Source: Fimbriimonas ginsengisoli Gsoil 348 (GTDB lineage Bacteria > Armatimonadota > Fimbriimonadia > Fimbriimonadales > Fimbriimonadaceae). Taken from it: a stretch of DNA of 64,000 nt. The stretch covers positions 5,084,001 to 5,148,000 of the forward strand of contig NZ_CP007139.1 in NCBI RefSeq assembly GCF_000724625.1, given 5' to 3'. A program made the translations under genes and the position numbers. The notes under the pieces are model-generated. The model was not told the origin of the DNA, made no database searches, and was given only the letters and a program-made list of their open reading frames with translations. Each line of letters begins with the position of its first letter. Positions within the stretch are counted from its first letter, which is position 1. This document shows, piece by piece, positions 45,798 through 54,495 of this stretch.

Positions 45798-46286
45798 ATG
45801 CTGCCAAGTCCCGATATCCTGAACGATTACGAGCACGGTAAGTTTGTGCTCTCCAACCTCGCGGCCAAGCGTGCAAAGCAGCTTCGCGAGGGCGCTCCAC
45901 CTCTCGTGCAGGTCGAGTCCAACCACCCCCTGACCATTGCTCTGGCGGAGATCGCCGCCGGCAAGATCAAGCCGATTTTGAGCGGAGTCGCCGAAGCGAT
46001 CGAGCCGACGTCCGAGATGACGCTTCTCATCGACGAGAACGTACCGGCCGAGCTCGGAATGCTTCTCCCGGCTCTCGACGAGAGCGAAGCCGCCATGGTG
46101 ACCGCCGTCGACCACGACGAGGCCGACGCCGAGATCGACCACGAGGACGCCCTTTCCCTTTCCGACCTGGTGGAAGAAGAGGATGAAGATGCCGCCGCCA
46201 TCGCGAGCGACGACGACACTCTCTCGCTCACCGACATCGCGGAGCAAGAGGAAAGCGGCGACGACGAAGAGACCGAAGAGGTCTAA
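45798..46286 (+). CDS. rpoZ: RNA polymerase omega subunit with long acidic tail
   Basis: 162 residues. The first 65 hold the omega fold (YEHGKFVLSNLAAKRAKQLREGAPPLVQVESNHPLTIALAEIAAGKI), which stabilises beta-prime folding. From about residue 95 the chain is dominated by Asp and Glu (HDEADAEIDHEDALSLSDLVEEEDEDAAAIASDDDTLSLTD...). Ordinary omega is 70-100 residues, so an acidic tail of about 65 residues is unusual. The tail contains two copies of a LSLSDLVEE/LSLTDIAEQ-like motif. It is followed after 6 bp by dnaJ. Omega identity is good but not overwhelming; the tail is a clear sequence fact. Confidence 0.8.
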   Translation: MLPSPDILNDYEHGKFVLSNLAAKRAKQLREGAPPLVQVESNHPLTIALAEIAAGKIKPILSGVAEAIEPTSEMTLLIDENVPAELGMLLPALDESEAAMVTAVDHDEADAEIDHEDALSLSDLVEEEDEDAAAIASDDDTLSLTDIAEQEESGDDEETEEV

Positions 46287-46292
46287 TCCAAG

Positions 46293-47417
46293 ATGGCGGT
46301 TAAGGATCCTTACGAGGTCCTGGGAGTTGCGCGAGGGGCGAATGCGGACGAAATCAAGTCCGCATATCGCCGGCTTGCCCGGCGTCATCACCCTGACGTA
46401 AATCCCGGCGACCCTTCCGCCGAAGAGAAATTTAAAGAAGTCGGTGAGGCCTACTCGATCCTCAGCGATCCCCTGAAGCGCGCCCGGTTCGACCAGTACG
46501 GCACGACCGACGACATGCCGAGCGACCCGTTCTTCGGGGGCGGTGGCGGCGGCAATCTAAACGATCTCTTCGACATGTTCTTTGGGAACATGGCCGGCGG
46601 CGGCGCCCCGCGCGGACGTCGGGGCCGCGACGGCGACGACATCCGGTCCGACGTCGAATTGACGCTCAATGAAGTGATTCACGGCGTACGCAAAGAGATC
46701 GAAGTCACCCGCATGGCCGAGTGCAACTCGTGCCACGGCACCGGCGTCGAAGGGGGTGGCCAACCGGACACTTGCCCGACGTGCCGCGGCCAAGGCGCGG
46801 TGGCATCGGTTCGCAACACGTTTTTGGGCCAGGTGCGAACAACGTCACCCTGTCCCACCTGCGGCGGAACCGGGACGCAGATCAAAAATCCGTGCCACGA
46901 GTGCCACGGAAGAATGGTGGTCCAGGAGACGGCGACCGTCGTCGTCAACATCCCGCCCGGAGTGGAGAGCGGCGCCACCATGCAGGTGCCCGGCCAAGGA
47001 AGCGACGGAGTCGGCGAGGGGCGCCAAGGCGACCTCTACGTGGTCCTCCACGTAAAGGAAGATTCCCGGTTCGACCGGCGAGGTCAAACCCTGATCTCCC
47101 GCCTCAATATCTCCTTCGCTCAAGCTGCCCTCGGCGACCAGCTTCAAATTGAGGGAGTCGACGAGACCGTCGACGTGAATATCGCCGCCGGCACTCAGCC
47201 GGGAACGCAGATCACCGTTAAAGGGGCCGGCCTTCCTCCGCTTCACGGCGGACGCCGAGGCGACATGATCGTGCTGGTTCAAGTGAAGGTTCCCACGAGG
47301 CTTAGCGAAGCTGAGGTGAAGCTGATCCGCGAGCTCGCCGAGCTGAGCGGCGACTCGGTGCCGAAAGGCGAGGACCGTGGCGGAATTCTAGGTGGGCTAT
47401 TCGGGAAGAAGAAGTGA
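46293..47417 (+). CDS. dnaJ: Chaperone DnaJ
   Basis: 374 residues in the full type I order: J domain with HPD ([28 protein letters not shown]), Gly/Phe-poor but Gly-rich linker ([25 protein letters not shown]), zinc domain and two beta client-binding domains. The zinc motifs are [24 protein letters not shown] and CHECHGRM; the last lacks the final Gly of the CxxCxGxG consensus. It stimulates DnaK ATPase and delivers unfolded clients. It is followed by prmA with a 4-bp GTGA overlap. Preceded by rpoZ, 6 bp away. grpE and dnaK are not in this window. Confidence 0.97.
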   Translation: MAVKDPYEVLGVARGANADEIKSAYRRLARRHHPDVNPGDPSAEEKFKEVGEAYSILSDPLKRARFDQYGTTDDMPSDPFFGGGGGGNLNDLFDMFFGNMAGGGAPRGRRGRDGDDIRSDVELTLNEVIHGVRKEIEVTRMAECNSCHGTGVEGGGQPDTCPTCRGQGAVASVRNTFLGQVRTTSPCPTCGGTGTQIKNPCHECHGRMVVQETATVVVNIPPGVESGATMQVPGQGSDGVGEGRQGDLYVVLHVKEDSRFDRRGQTLISRLNISFAQAALGDQLQIEGVDETVDVNIAAGTQPGTQITVKGAGLPPLHGGRRGDMIVLVQVKVPTRLSEAEVKLIRELAELSGDSVPKGEDRGGILGGLFGKKK

Positions 47418-48364
47418 GCTGGATTGAGGTGCGTGCGCAGCTCCCGGTCTGCGACGATATTTCCCACCTCATCGAGATCTTTCGGGATTTCGGCATCGAA
47501 AACACCCAGGAAGAGGGCTCGGACCTCGTCGGCTGCCTTGTCGAAGTCGAAGGCTCGACCGAACGTGCCCAGGCGCTTTCCCAAGCCTTACTCGCGGCTG
47601 GCGCGATCGACGTCAAGCAGTCCCCTTTCGAGGAGCAGAATTGGGACGAGGTTTGGCGTCAATTCTTCAAGCCTCGCCGCGTCGGAAACCACTTCGTTGT
47701 ACGCCCCACCTGGGAGGAATTCGAGTCCCAGCCGGACGATCTGACGATCGTTCTAGATCCCGGCGAAGCGTTCGGCACCGGCGACCATCCCACCACGCGC
47801 ATGTGTCTGGAGCTCCTGGAGCAAGCCCCGGTGAATGGGAGCCGAGTTGCCGACATCGGGTGCGGTAGCGGCATTCTCTCCATCGGCGCGGTCTTGCTCG
47901 GCGCGGCCCAAGTAGATGCGGTCGACGTCGATCCCGCTTCGGTGGCGATCAGTAAAGAGAATGCCGAATTGAACGGCGTCTCGTTCCGCGTGATCGTCGG
48001 CGAAGGGGTCCGATCTCTCTTCGAGGCCGAAACCGACGCGGCCACGCGCGTGGCCGCTCAGAAAGAGTGGGATCAAGACGAACACCCTCTCGACGCTTCT
48101 TTCACGAAGCCCGAAACGGTCCAGGTCAAACCCGGTCCGGAATCGCTCTACGACCTGGTGATCTCGAACATCATCAGCCGCGTTCTCATCCGCCTCGCCC
48201 CGGAAGTCGCCACCGCCCTCCGCCCCGGCGGCGAGTGGATCGTCAGCGGAATCATCCACGACAACTGGCCCGACGTGCAAGCCGAAGCCGAGGCCAACGG
48301 CTTCACGTTGGAAGAGAAGCGAGAAGAAGGCGAGTGGGTCGCCGCCCGTTTCCACAAGAGTTAG
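47414..48364 (+). CDS. prmA: Ribosomal protein L11 methyltransferase
   Basis: 316 residues from a GTG start overlapping dnaJ's stop. The N-terminal substrate-recognition part ([29 protein letters not shown]) and the SAM fold ([72 protein letters not shown]) are all present. Between the SAM strands there is an extra segment of roughly 45 residues ([38 protein letters not shown]), longer than in typical PrmA. It trimethylates L11 of the large ribosomal subunit. Part of the dnaJ-prmA-rsmE cluster seen in many bacteria. Confidence 0.95.
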   Translation: MSWIEVRAQLPVCDDISHLIEIFRDFGIENTQEEGSDLVGCLVEVEGSTERAQALSQALLAAGAIDVKQSPFEEQNWDEVWRQFFKPRRVGNHFVVRPTWEEFESQPDDLTIVLDPGEAFGTGDHPTTRMCLELLEQAPVNGSRVADIGCGSGILSIGAVLLGAAQVDAVDVDPASVAISKENAELNGVSFRVIVGEGVRSLFEAETDAATRVAAQKEWDQDEHPLDASFTKPETVQVKPGPESLYDLVISNIISRVLIRLAPEVATALRPGGEWIVSGIIHDNWPDVQAEAEANGFTLEEKREEGEWVAARFHKS

Positions 48365-48370
48365 GGGAAA

Positions 48371-48484
48371 CTAACGCGAAGCGTTGTAGCCGCAGGTTGG
48401 CTCGTACCTGCGCGAGAGGTTTCCGGGCTAGACCGTGGTTTTGGATCGATGGGAACGCAGGTACGAGCCAACCTGCGGCTACAC
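48371..48484 (+). repeat. Mobile-looking inverted-repeat element, copy B
   Basis: 114 bp. Begins CTAACGCGAAGCGTTGTAGC and has inverted GCAGGTTGGCTCGTACCTGC and GCAGGTACGAGCCAACCTGC arms. It starts 7 bp after the prmA stop. It is a sister copy of 38336-38456 with the arms nearly intact and a middle that has diverged. The rest of the gap to rsmE (48485-48692) shows no gene. Confidence 0.8.
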
Positions 48485-48692
48485 AGACCATCGCAAAAAC
48501 CCTGGTGCGTGTTCTGGTTGCCCACGATTGTTGGCGGAAGGGACGGCGAAGAATGAGGTCGCCACGTTCAGGGCTCGGAGTATGGGTGCTCTCATGACCA
48601 GGGCTTCGCCCTTTGCTTTAGAAGGTCGCGCTTTCAGCGCTGATGCCGGATTTTGGCGGCTACGTCGGGTTTCAGAGTTTTGAGATCGTTTG

Positions 48693-48710
48693 TACACGGC
48701 TGCGCCGTAA
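48693..48710 (+). repeat. Hairpin repeat family, copy 2 (ACACGGC/GCCGT)
   Basis: TACACGGCTGCGCCGTAA forms a hairpin with one loop base changed from the other copies. It ends 15 bp before the GTG start of rsmE, so it could hide or expose the ribosome site. Confidence 0.6.
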
Positions 48711-48725
48711 GGTAGTGTCCTTCCA

Positions 48726-49424
48726 GTGCGAGCATCCCTGCGTGCCCTTCCCCGCCTCTTCGTGCCCGACGCGTCGCCCGAGGGGCCGATCGAGCTTCCG
48801 AAGGAGGAGATCGATAAGCTTCGTAAGGTGCTTCGACTCTCCGCCGGGGCGGAGATCGCGGTGCTTCCGAACGACGGGACTCTTATCCGATGCCAATTCC
48901 AAAACCGCGAAGCGATCCCGCTCGAAGTAATCCACCCCAATACCGAGTCCCCCTTGAGACTGACGGTTGCCCAGGCGCTGCCGAAGGGGGACAAGCTGGA
49001 CGAGATCGTGCGGGCTTGCACGGAGCTCGGAGTCGCCCACTTCATCCTCTTCCCTAGCGAGCGCACCATCGTCCGATGGGACGAGAAGAAAAAAATCGAC
49101 CGCGTCCACCGGCTCGCCACCATCGCGCGAGAAGCCGCCGAGGTCAGTTTTCGCGCCGTCCTTCCGACCTTTTCGCTGGCCGACGACCTGGCCGCCGTCT
49201 TGCAGGCGAAACCCGACTCGGTGGTCCTCTCCGAGGTCGAAGGGCTCTCGCCAAAGCTGGTCCCTGTCCCCGGCGAGATGACGATCGTCGTCGGCCCGGA
49301 AGGGGGTTGGGCGCAGCGGGAGCTGGCTCTGATCGGCGATCGCGGGGTCACCCTCGGCCCGAGGGTCTTACGCGTAGATCACGCCGCGCCCGCCGCGGCG
49401 GCGCTTCTTCTCCTGGACCGGTGA
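48726..49424 (+). CDS. rsmE: 16S rRNA (uracil-1498-N3)-methyltransferase
   Basis: 232 residues from a GTG start. SPOUT-family knot signature is at the end: TIVVGPEGGWAQRELALIGDRGVTLGPRVLRVDHAAPAAAALLL, with GPEGG and LGPRVLR for SAM binding. The start (RLFVPDASPEGPIELPKEEIDKLRKVLRLSAGAEIAVL) is the PUA-like RNA-binding domain. The second part ALPKGDKLDEIVRACTELGVAHFILFPSERTIV is typical. It methylates U1498 in the 30S decoding site. It belongs with dnaJ-prmA, though separated by 361 bp that include two repeats. Confidence 0.95.
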   Translation: MRASLRALPRLFVPDASPEGPIELPKEEIDKLRKVLRLSAGAEIAVLPNDGTLIRCQFQNREAIPLEVIHPNTESPLRLTVAQALPKGDKLDEIVRACTELGVAHFILFPSERTIVRWDEKKKIDRVHRLATIAREAAEVSFRAVLPTFSLADDLAAVLQAKPDSVVLSEVEGLSPKLVPVPGEMTIVVGPEGGWAQRELALIGDRGVTLGPRVLRVDHAAPAAAALLLLDR

Positions 49425-49499
49425 AACAACCTCGCGTCGAAGTCAGTCCCGACACTTGTCGGGCCGGCGCCTTGCCGAGCCCCAAGGGAGAGACGCATC

Positions 49500-49697
49500 A
49501 TGAGAAGCATTCATCGGCTCGTCATCGCCATGGGAACCGCTAGCCTTATTTTCCTGGGTCTCGCCGGTACCCGCGCGCATGCCGACAACATCGTCCCTTT
49601 GAAGTCCAATAAGCAAGTCGTAAAAGGAATGGACGATCTGGCGCAAATCCGCGCCGCCGTCCAGCGCCGCAACCAAGAAGACGGCGGTTGCGGCTAA
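49500..49697 (+). CDS. Small secreted peptide, function unknown
   Basis: 65 residues with a strong ribosome site (GGGAGAG 9 nt before the ATG) and a signal peptide (MRSIHRLVIAMGTASLIFLGLAGTRAHA). The mature part is about 37 residues, positively charged (DNIVPLKSNKQVVKGMDDLAQIRAAVQRRNQEDGGCG) with a single Cys near the end. It is directly upstream of convergent dsbD, with a 5-bp gap between stops. No known family; a lone Cys at the tail next to a thiol reductase gene is only suggestive. Confidence 0.7.
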   Translation: MRSIHRLVIAMGTASLIFLGLAGTRAHADNIVPLKSNKQVVKGMDDLAQIRAAVQRRNQEDGGCG

Positions 49698-49702
49698 CCG
49701 CG

Positions 49703-51478
49703 TTAGCGGTTCAAAGCAACCTTGCTCGGGTTCGGCGAGAGGAACTTCAGGTACTTCTGCACGTCCGGCGTGGACCCCTCGAAGATTCTTAAAACGTCCC
49801 CCTTCGGCGACATCACGACGTAGATCGGCATCGTGACCTTCTGCGTCAACTTCAGCATCAGGTCCTGGTTTGCCTTGTCGCTCGGCCGATCCGTGTACAG
49901 CTTAGTCAGCACGTAATTCTTCAGTTCCTGGGCCACTTCCGGGCGCGGGAACATGTTTCGCTCCATCCATCGGCAGTTGGTGCACGTCACGCCGGTGAAG
50001 TCGATCAGCAACGGCTTGTTGTCTCGCTTCGCCACTTGGAGAGATCGCTCGTAATTCTCGCTCCAACCGTCGGAAGCTCCCGGTGGCAGGAATGCTTCGA
50101 GGTCGCCCAGCGATTTACCGGTCGCGCCGACCAGCATCCAAACGGCGAGCAGCGAGGTCAGGATTGCGGTGACCGCCCGGCCTCGGCCAAGCTTCGCCGG
50201 CACCTCGATCTTAGGCAGCCGAATCACCCGCAGCAAGAACAGCACCGAGCCTCCGAAGATGGCAGCCCAAATCAAAAGGAACGTGGTCCGGGAGATAAGG
50301 CCCGTGCCCCAAACGAGGTCGGCATTGCTTACGAACTTGACCGCCGCCGCCACCTCCAGGAACCCCATGAACGCTTTCACGACTTCCAGCCAAGAGCCGC
50401 TCTTGGGGAGCCGAGCCAGATACTGAGGGAAGAGAGCGAGCAAGAAGAACGGGAGCGCGAACGCCGTGCTGAACGCCAGCATCCCCACGAGCGGGTAGAT
50501 CAGGTCGCCGTTGGCCGCGCTCACGAGAACGGTCCCGACGAACGGGCCAGTGCACGTGAAGGAGGTGAGCGTAAACGTCAGCCCCATCAGGAACGGAGCG
50601 AGCAAACCGCTCTTGCTGTGGGGAGAAAACGCGTTCGTGAGCTTCGATGGGAGCGAAACCTCGAGGAGCCCGAAGAGGTTCAGCGCAAGCAACACGAAGA
50701 TGATCGCCAGAACCAGGTTCACGTACGGATTCGCGGCGAAGTTCTGGATGCCGCTGGCCCCAAATAGAACGGTGACCAAGATCCCGAACGCGGTGTACGC
50801 GCCGATGATGCCGAAGCAGTAGGCGCCCGCATGCAGCAGCCCGGTCTTGGCGCCCATGTTCTCCCGCCGCTTCGAGAAGAAGCTGACGGTGATTGGAACC
50901 ATCGGAAAAACGCATGGGGTGAGGAGGGCGATCAGGCCGGAAAGGAAGGCAAAGCCAAGGAAAGGAAGGAGCCCCTTCGCTCGGGCATTGGCGACATCGC
51001 CTTGTTCCACGACCACCTTAGCCTCGGCGCCGGAGAGCGGAACCTCGACGGTCTTGGGAAAGGCGCAGGCGCGATCGTCGCAAGTTTGGAAGTGGACGCT
51101 GAGCTTGTCCTTCTTAGGATCGGGGCCGAGCGTGACCGGCACAGTGAAAGTAGCGGTGTCGCCGTAATACTCAACCTCAACCTGAAAGTTGGGATCGATC
51201 CGCTTCAGCGGGGTCGACTGGTCGATCTTGCCGCTGATCTTGAGCGGAGCGACCGCTTCGATCGTAGTGGGCGTCGGTCCGGTCCCCTTCGGCTTGGTAA
51301 GCGAATAAAGATGGTTGCCCGGAACCACCTTTCCGGTAAGCGTCACGGTAGTCGCCGCCCCTGGCTTTGCATCGGCCGGAATCGAGGCCGTCCACTTCAC
51401 CAGGTCCGCCGCCGAGGCGAGCAAAGGAGCCATGAGGCAAAGCCCAAGCAAGAACGTCCGCAACAGTCGGGTCATCAT
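49703..51478 (-). CDS. dsbD: Protein-disulfide reductase DsbD
   Basis: 591 residues in the three-part DsbD order. A signal peptide leads into DsbD-N (CDDRACAFP with the redox cysteines); an eight-helix CcdA-like membrane domain holds ALLTPCVFPMVPITVSFFSK and TLTSFTCTGPFVGTVL, with one cysteine each; the C-terminal thioredoxin-like domain holds DFTGVTCTNCRWMERNMFP, i.e. a CTNC centre rather than the more usual CVAC. It carries electrons from cytosolic thioredoxin to periplasmic partners such as cytochrome maturation or peptide reductases. Standard length. No adjacent partner other than the small peptide. Confidence 0.95.
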   Translation of the reverse strand: MMTRLLRTFLLGLCLMAPLLASAADLVKWTASIPADAKPGAATTVTLTGKVVPGNHLYSLTKPKGTGPTPTTIEAVAPLKISGKIDQSTPLKRIDPNFQVEVEYYGDTATFTVPVTLGPDPKKDKLSVHFQTCDDRACAFPKTVEVPLSGAEAKVVVEQGDVANARAKGLLPFLGFAFLSGLIALLTPCVFPMVPITVSFFSKRRENMGAKTGLLHAGAYCFGIIGAYTAFGILVTVLFGASGIQNFAANPYVNLVLAIIFVLLALNLFGLLEVSLPSKLTNAFSPHSKSGLLAPFLMGLTFTLTSFTCTGPFVGTVLVSAANGDLIYPLVGMLAFSTAFALPFFLLALFPQYLARLPKSGSWLEVVKAFMGFLEVAAAVKFVSNADLVWGTGLISRTTFLLIWAAIFGGSVLFLLRVIRLPKIEVPAKLGRGRAVTAILTSLLAVWMLVGATGKSLGDLEAFLPPGASDGWSENYERSLQVAKRDNKPLLIDFTGVTCTNCRWMERNMFPRPEVAQELKNYVLTKLYTDRPSDKANQDLMLKLTQKVTMPIYVVMSPKGDVLRIFEGSTPDVQKYLKFLSPNPSKVALNR

Positions 51479-51566
51479 CGGTTATCTACGCTTTCGTGTG
51501 AATTATGAACGCAAGGGTGGCATGGCAAGTTTCCGGAAGTGGCGAACATGCGTCCGCCACGAGAAC

Positions 51567-51630
51567 GCCGGTCTGTAGACCAGCGTTCCCTTCCGGAACT
51601 GCTAACCGCTAACTGCTAACCGCCAACCCC
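51567..51630. repeat. Two short repeats in the dsbD-HPPD gap
   Basis: 51567-51585 reads GCCGGTCTGTAGACCAGCG, a hairpin that recurs inverted with one change at 63541-63559. 51597-51630 repeats the words CTAACCG, CTAACTG and CCAACCC seen at 17672-17748 and ends right at the stop of the HPPD gene on the minus strand. Confidence 0.65.
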
Positions 51631-52734
51631 TTACAACGTCCCGCGCAGCGCCTGCTCGCGTTCGATCGCCTCGAATAGCGCTTTGAAGTTCCCCTTTCCG
51701 AAGCTCTTCGCGCCTTTGCGGTGGATGATTTCGTAGAACAGGGTCGGCCGGTCGGTGACCGGCTTCGAGAAGATCTGAAGCAGATACCCCTCGTCGTCCC
51801 GGTCCACCAAAATCCCAAGCTCGGCGAGCTCATCGATGTTCTCGTCGATCTTCCCTACTCGATCCTCGAGCACCTCGTAGTAGGCGTGCGGAACCCGCAG
51901 GAATTCCAAGCCGCGTGCTTGGAGCCGGCTCACCGTCTCGATAATGTTGTCCGTCCGCAACGCCACGTGCTGGACGCCGGGGCCGCCGAAGAACTCGAGG
52001 AACTCATCGATCTGGCTCTTCTTCTTCCCTTCGGCAGGCTCGTTAATCGGGAACTTCACGCGGCCGTTGCCGCTCGTCATCACCTTTGACATCAGCGCCG
52101 TGTATTCGGTGGAGATGTCCTTATCGTCGAACGTCAGGATGTTCCTAAAGCCTAGGACGTCTTCGTACCAGTGCACCCACTCGTTCATGTGGCCGAGCTC
52201 GACGTTCCCGACGCAGTGGTCGATCTCCACCAATCCGAGCGGATCTCCTGGCTGGTTTTCCTCGCGGAATCCCGGCATGAAGTGTCCCCGGTAGTGATCG
52301 CGGTTTATCAAACTGTGCACCGTATCGCCATAGGTGCGGATCCCTGCAACCCGAACGTGCCCGTGGTCGTCGTCGAGCGATTTCGGTTCGTACGCCGGTT
52401 TGGCGCCCCGCGAAAGCGCGGTTCGGAATGCGAGGTCTACGTCTTCGACTTCGAAGGCGATGTCTTGAACGAAGTCGCCGTGCTCGCAGATGAGCGGCGC
52501 CATGGGGTGACCTGGGCGAACGGGGGCGCTAAGCACCACCCGAATATCTTTCTGCTCCAGCAAATAGTCCACTTGCTCGGTTCGCCCGGTTTCCAAGCCG
52601 GCGTAGCCGGTGATGTCGAAGCCGAAGACGTTTTGGTAGTAGTACGCGGACTGCCGGGCGTTGTTCACGTAGTGGCGGATGTGATCGACTCGGCGGATAG
52701 GAAAAGTGTCTTGCATCGTTGAGAGACCATCCAT
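51631..52734 (-). CDS. hppD: 4-hydroxyphenylpyruvate dioxygenase
   Basis: 367 residues. Two vicinal-oxygen-chelate halves; the iron ligands are His173 (VEIDHCVGNV), His256 (GVQHVALRT) and Glu335 (FYEIIHRKG). The C-terminal helix GAKSFGKGNFKALFEAIEREQALRG gates the site in HPPD. It makes homogentisate from 4-hydroxyphenylpyruvate in tyrosine breakdown (and tocopherol-like quinone synthesis). Clearly the HPPD rather than the HMS group by the C-terminal helix. No homogentisate dioxygenase is adjacent. The start may be the ATG at 52734 or codon 7. Confidence 0.96.
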   Translation of the reverse strand: MDGLSTMQDTFPIRRVDHIRHYVNNARQSAYYYQNVFGFDITGYAGLETGRTEQVDYLLEQKDIRVVLSAPVRPGHPMAPLICEHGDFVQDIAFEVEDVDLAFRTALSRGAKPAYEPKSLDDDHGHVRVAGIRTYGDTVHSLINRDHYRGHFMPGFREENQPGDPLGLVEIDHCVGNVELGHMNEWVHWYEDVLGFRNILTFDDKDISTEYTALMSKVMTSGNGRVKFPINEPAEGKKKSQIDEFLEFFGGPGVQHVALRTDNIIETVSRLQARGLEFLRVPHAYYEVLEDRVGKIDENIDELAELGILVDRDDEGYLLQIFSKPVTDRPTLFYEIIHRKGAKSFGKGNFKALFEAIEREQALRGTL

Positions 52735-52761
52735 TGGCGGTTTGACCGAAGTATGGAGCCC

Positions 52762-54012
52762 TTAGGCTCCGGCGGTCGGCACACTTACGCTGTACTCTTT
52801 GGAGAACAGTTGGAGCAATTCGGCTACATTGGGCGGAGGTGTGCTGCTATCCGCCATCGCAGAGACGATCTCGATGTAATTCTGCGGACTGAGCTGCCCT
52901 TGCGGCGCGATGGAAACCACGCCCATCCCGTCCGACTGAGCCATCAGCTCGTTCCCCTGCAGATACACCTTGGCGGGGGCCGGGGGCGAGCCGGGGAAGG
53001 TGAGCAGAGGCACCGAAATCGGGTTCGCCAAAGACGTGGCGCGGCTCAACTGAGCCACGCGGAACGAATCTAGGTCGCGGAGCTGCTTAAATGTGTTCGC
53101 GGATTCTTCTGGCGCCACCCAAGGGTCTTTGGTCAGCTTGGCGACGAGATCGTCGAATTTATATTCGCTCTTGAGCTTGTCGAACTCGGCTCGAGTGAAG
53201 GGGTGCGACGCCACCACCGGCGGCGCAACCGTTCCGCCTCTGGCGTCGGAACCCTGCGTGTCCCCGCTCGTTTTTCCGGTCTTACTGGGCCGATCGACCA
53301 TGGCGGGAGGCGGTTTCTTCAGCCGGCTCACGCCAAATCCGAGTCCTCCCAGCAGCACGAGGCTGGCCATGACCAAGAGCCCCGCCTTCCAACCGGCAAC
53401 CCCGGCCGCGGGAGGGGTCGCGCTCATCGCCGGCAGGTCGTCGCTCGGGGTGACCAGGCGGCCGTCGCCGAGCGGCGGCACCTGCCACACCTTTACCGGC
53501 TCGCCGAGGTTCTTAAGCTGGCGGGGGCCGAGGTACGTGGCGTCCACCTTAAGCTTGTTCTTCACGATCTCATAGACCGTGCTGGAGAAGCAAACCGCAT
53601 CCGGCTTGGCAAGCGCCTGCAGCCGGGCCGCAACGTTGACGCCGTCCCCAAAGACGTTGTCTCCGTTCATGATGACGTCGCCGAGGTGGACCCCGATCCG
53701 GTGATGGAGCACCTCGATGCTCGGCAGCGACTGCGCCTGGTTGTAAAGGGTCCGCTGGATCTCCACCGCGCACGATAGGGCGTCGACCGCGCTGGTGAAG
53801 CAAAGGAGCATGCCGTCTCCCATGGTGTTCAAGACCTGCCCGCCGTGCGACCGGCAGAGGTTGGTCATGACGGCCATGTCGCGCTGCAAGGCGACGTAGA
53901 CGCGCGCCTCGTTCACGGAAGCAAGCTTGGAAAAGCCCACGACGTCGGTAAAGACGATCGCGGCCAACATCCTGGCCTCTCTCGGTTGCGGGTCCGTCGT
54001 CGCCGGGTCCAT
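52762..54012 (-). CDS. Class III adenylate/guanylate cyclase with membrane anchor and C-terminal domain
   Basis: 416 residues from the ATG at 54012 (a TTG at 54039 would add nine). The cyclase domain comes first: AAIVFTDVVGFSKL (metal Asp), LNTMGDGMLLCF (second metal Asp), GVHLGDVIMNGDNVFGDGVNVAARLQ (transition-state Asn and Arg). It is followed by a Pro-rich linker, a single membrane helix (GLLVMASLVLLGGLGFGVSRL), and an outside domain of about 170 residues with a beta pattern (KVYLQGNELMAQSDGMGVVSIAPQGQLSPQNYIEIVSAM). Catalytic residues seem intact. The outer part could sense a signal. Whether the product is cAMP or cGMP cannot be told. Confidence 0.92.
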   Translation of the reverse strand: MDPATTDPQPREARMLAAIVFTDVVGFSKLASVNEARVYVALQRDMAVMTNLCRSHGGQVLNTMGDGMLLCFTSAVDALSCAVEIQRTLYNQAQSLPSIEVLHHRIGVHLGDVIMNGDNVFGDGVNVAARLQALAKPDAVCFSSTVYEIVKNKLKVDATYLGPRQLKNLGEPVKVWQVPPLGDGRLVTPSDDLPAMSATPPAAGVAGWKAGLLVMASLVLLGGLGFGVSRLKKPPPAMVDRPSKTGKTSGDTQGSDARGGTVAPPVVASHPFTRAEFDKLKSEYKFDDLVAKLTKDPWVAPEESANTFKQLRDLDSFRVAQLSRATSLANPISVPLLTFPGSPPAPAKVYLQGNELMAQSDGMGVVSIAPQGQLSPQNYIEIVSAMADSSTPPPNVAELLQLFSKEYSVSVPTAGA

Positions 54013-54243
54013 CTCTCTTATTATCCAAGACGAATCCAAAACCGGTTTGGATCAACGCTGCGGGCGATATCTTCAATCATCGGCTATCTGAGCTTCCGTT
54101 TGGAACGATTCCGTTCTTTTTGAGCCGTTTTCCCGAGCCGCCTCGCTCCCGTAGGGAGCCTTGACCTTGGCTCACGTCGCGGGTATCATCACATCCACCT
54201 TCGGCAACCCATTGCCTCGCGCCCCTGCGGCAGCCGAATCCAA

Positions 54244-54318
54244 GCCGACGTAGCTCAGTGGTAGAGCAGCTGTTTCGTAAACAGCAGGTCACCGGTTCGA
54301 GTCCGGTCGTCGGCTCCA
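54244..54318 (+). tRNA. tRNA-Thr (anticodon CGT)
   Basis: Folds into a full cloverleaf: acceptor GCCGACG/CGTCGGC, D arm GCTC/GAGC, anticodon stem GCTGT/ACAGC with loop TTCGTAA (anticodon CGT), five-base variable loop AGGTC, T arm ACCGG-TTCGAGT-CCGGT, discriminator T and encoded CCA at the 3' end. It decodes ACG. Lies in a 450-bp gap between the cyclase and the amidase, upstream of a repeat element. Confidence 0.98.
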
Positions 54319-54354
54319 GATCTTGAACGCGAACAACCGCGGTTTAAGGGTGTC

Positions 54355-54461
54355 GATCCCTCCAGACGCGCCGTCTGGCAGGGTCCGACCATTGGTCGGG
54401 CATCTCCACCGAGAACGCCCCACTGATGCGGGACCCTCCAGACGGCGCGTCTGGAGGGATC
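54355..54461. repeat. Inverted-repeat element next to tRNA-Thr
   Basis: About 107 bp. Left arm GATCCCTCCAGACGCGCC-GTCTGG and right arm CCAGACGGCGCGTCTGGAGGGATC (each listed by words) are near-perfect reverse complements, each itself a hairpin on CCAGACG/CGTCTGG. A GACCATTGGTC hairpin sits between. Starts 37 bp after the tRNA 3' end, a common integration spot. No open frame of note. A short CATCGCCGACGCTAC repeat follows at 54483. Confidence 0.8.
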
Positions 54462-54495
54462 AACCACAGCGATGACTCATCGCCGACGCTACGGT

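Noticed and set aside
54255-54467. Minus-strand frame ending ADDRTRTGDLLFTKQLLYH
   Set aside because: It is the antisense of tRNA-Thr, a well-known kind of false protein prediction.
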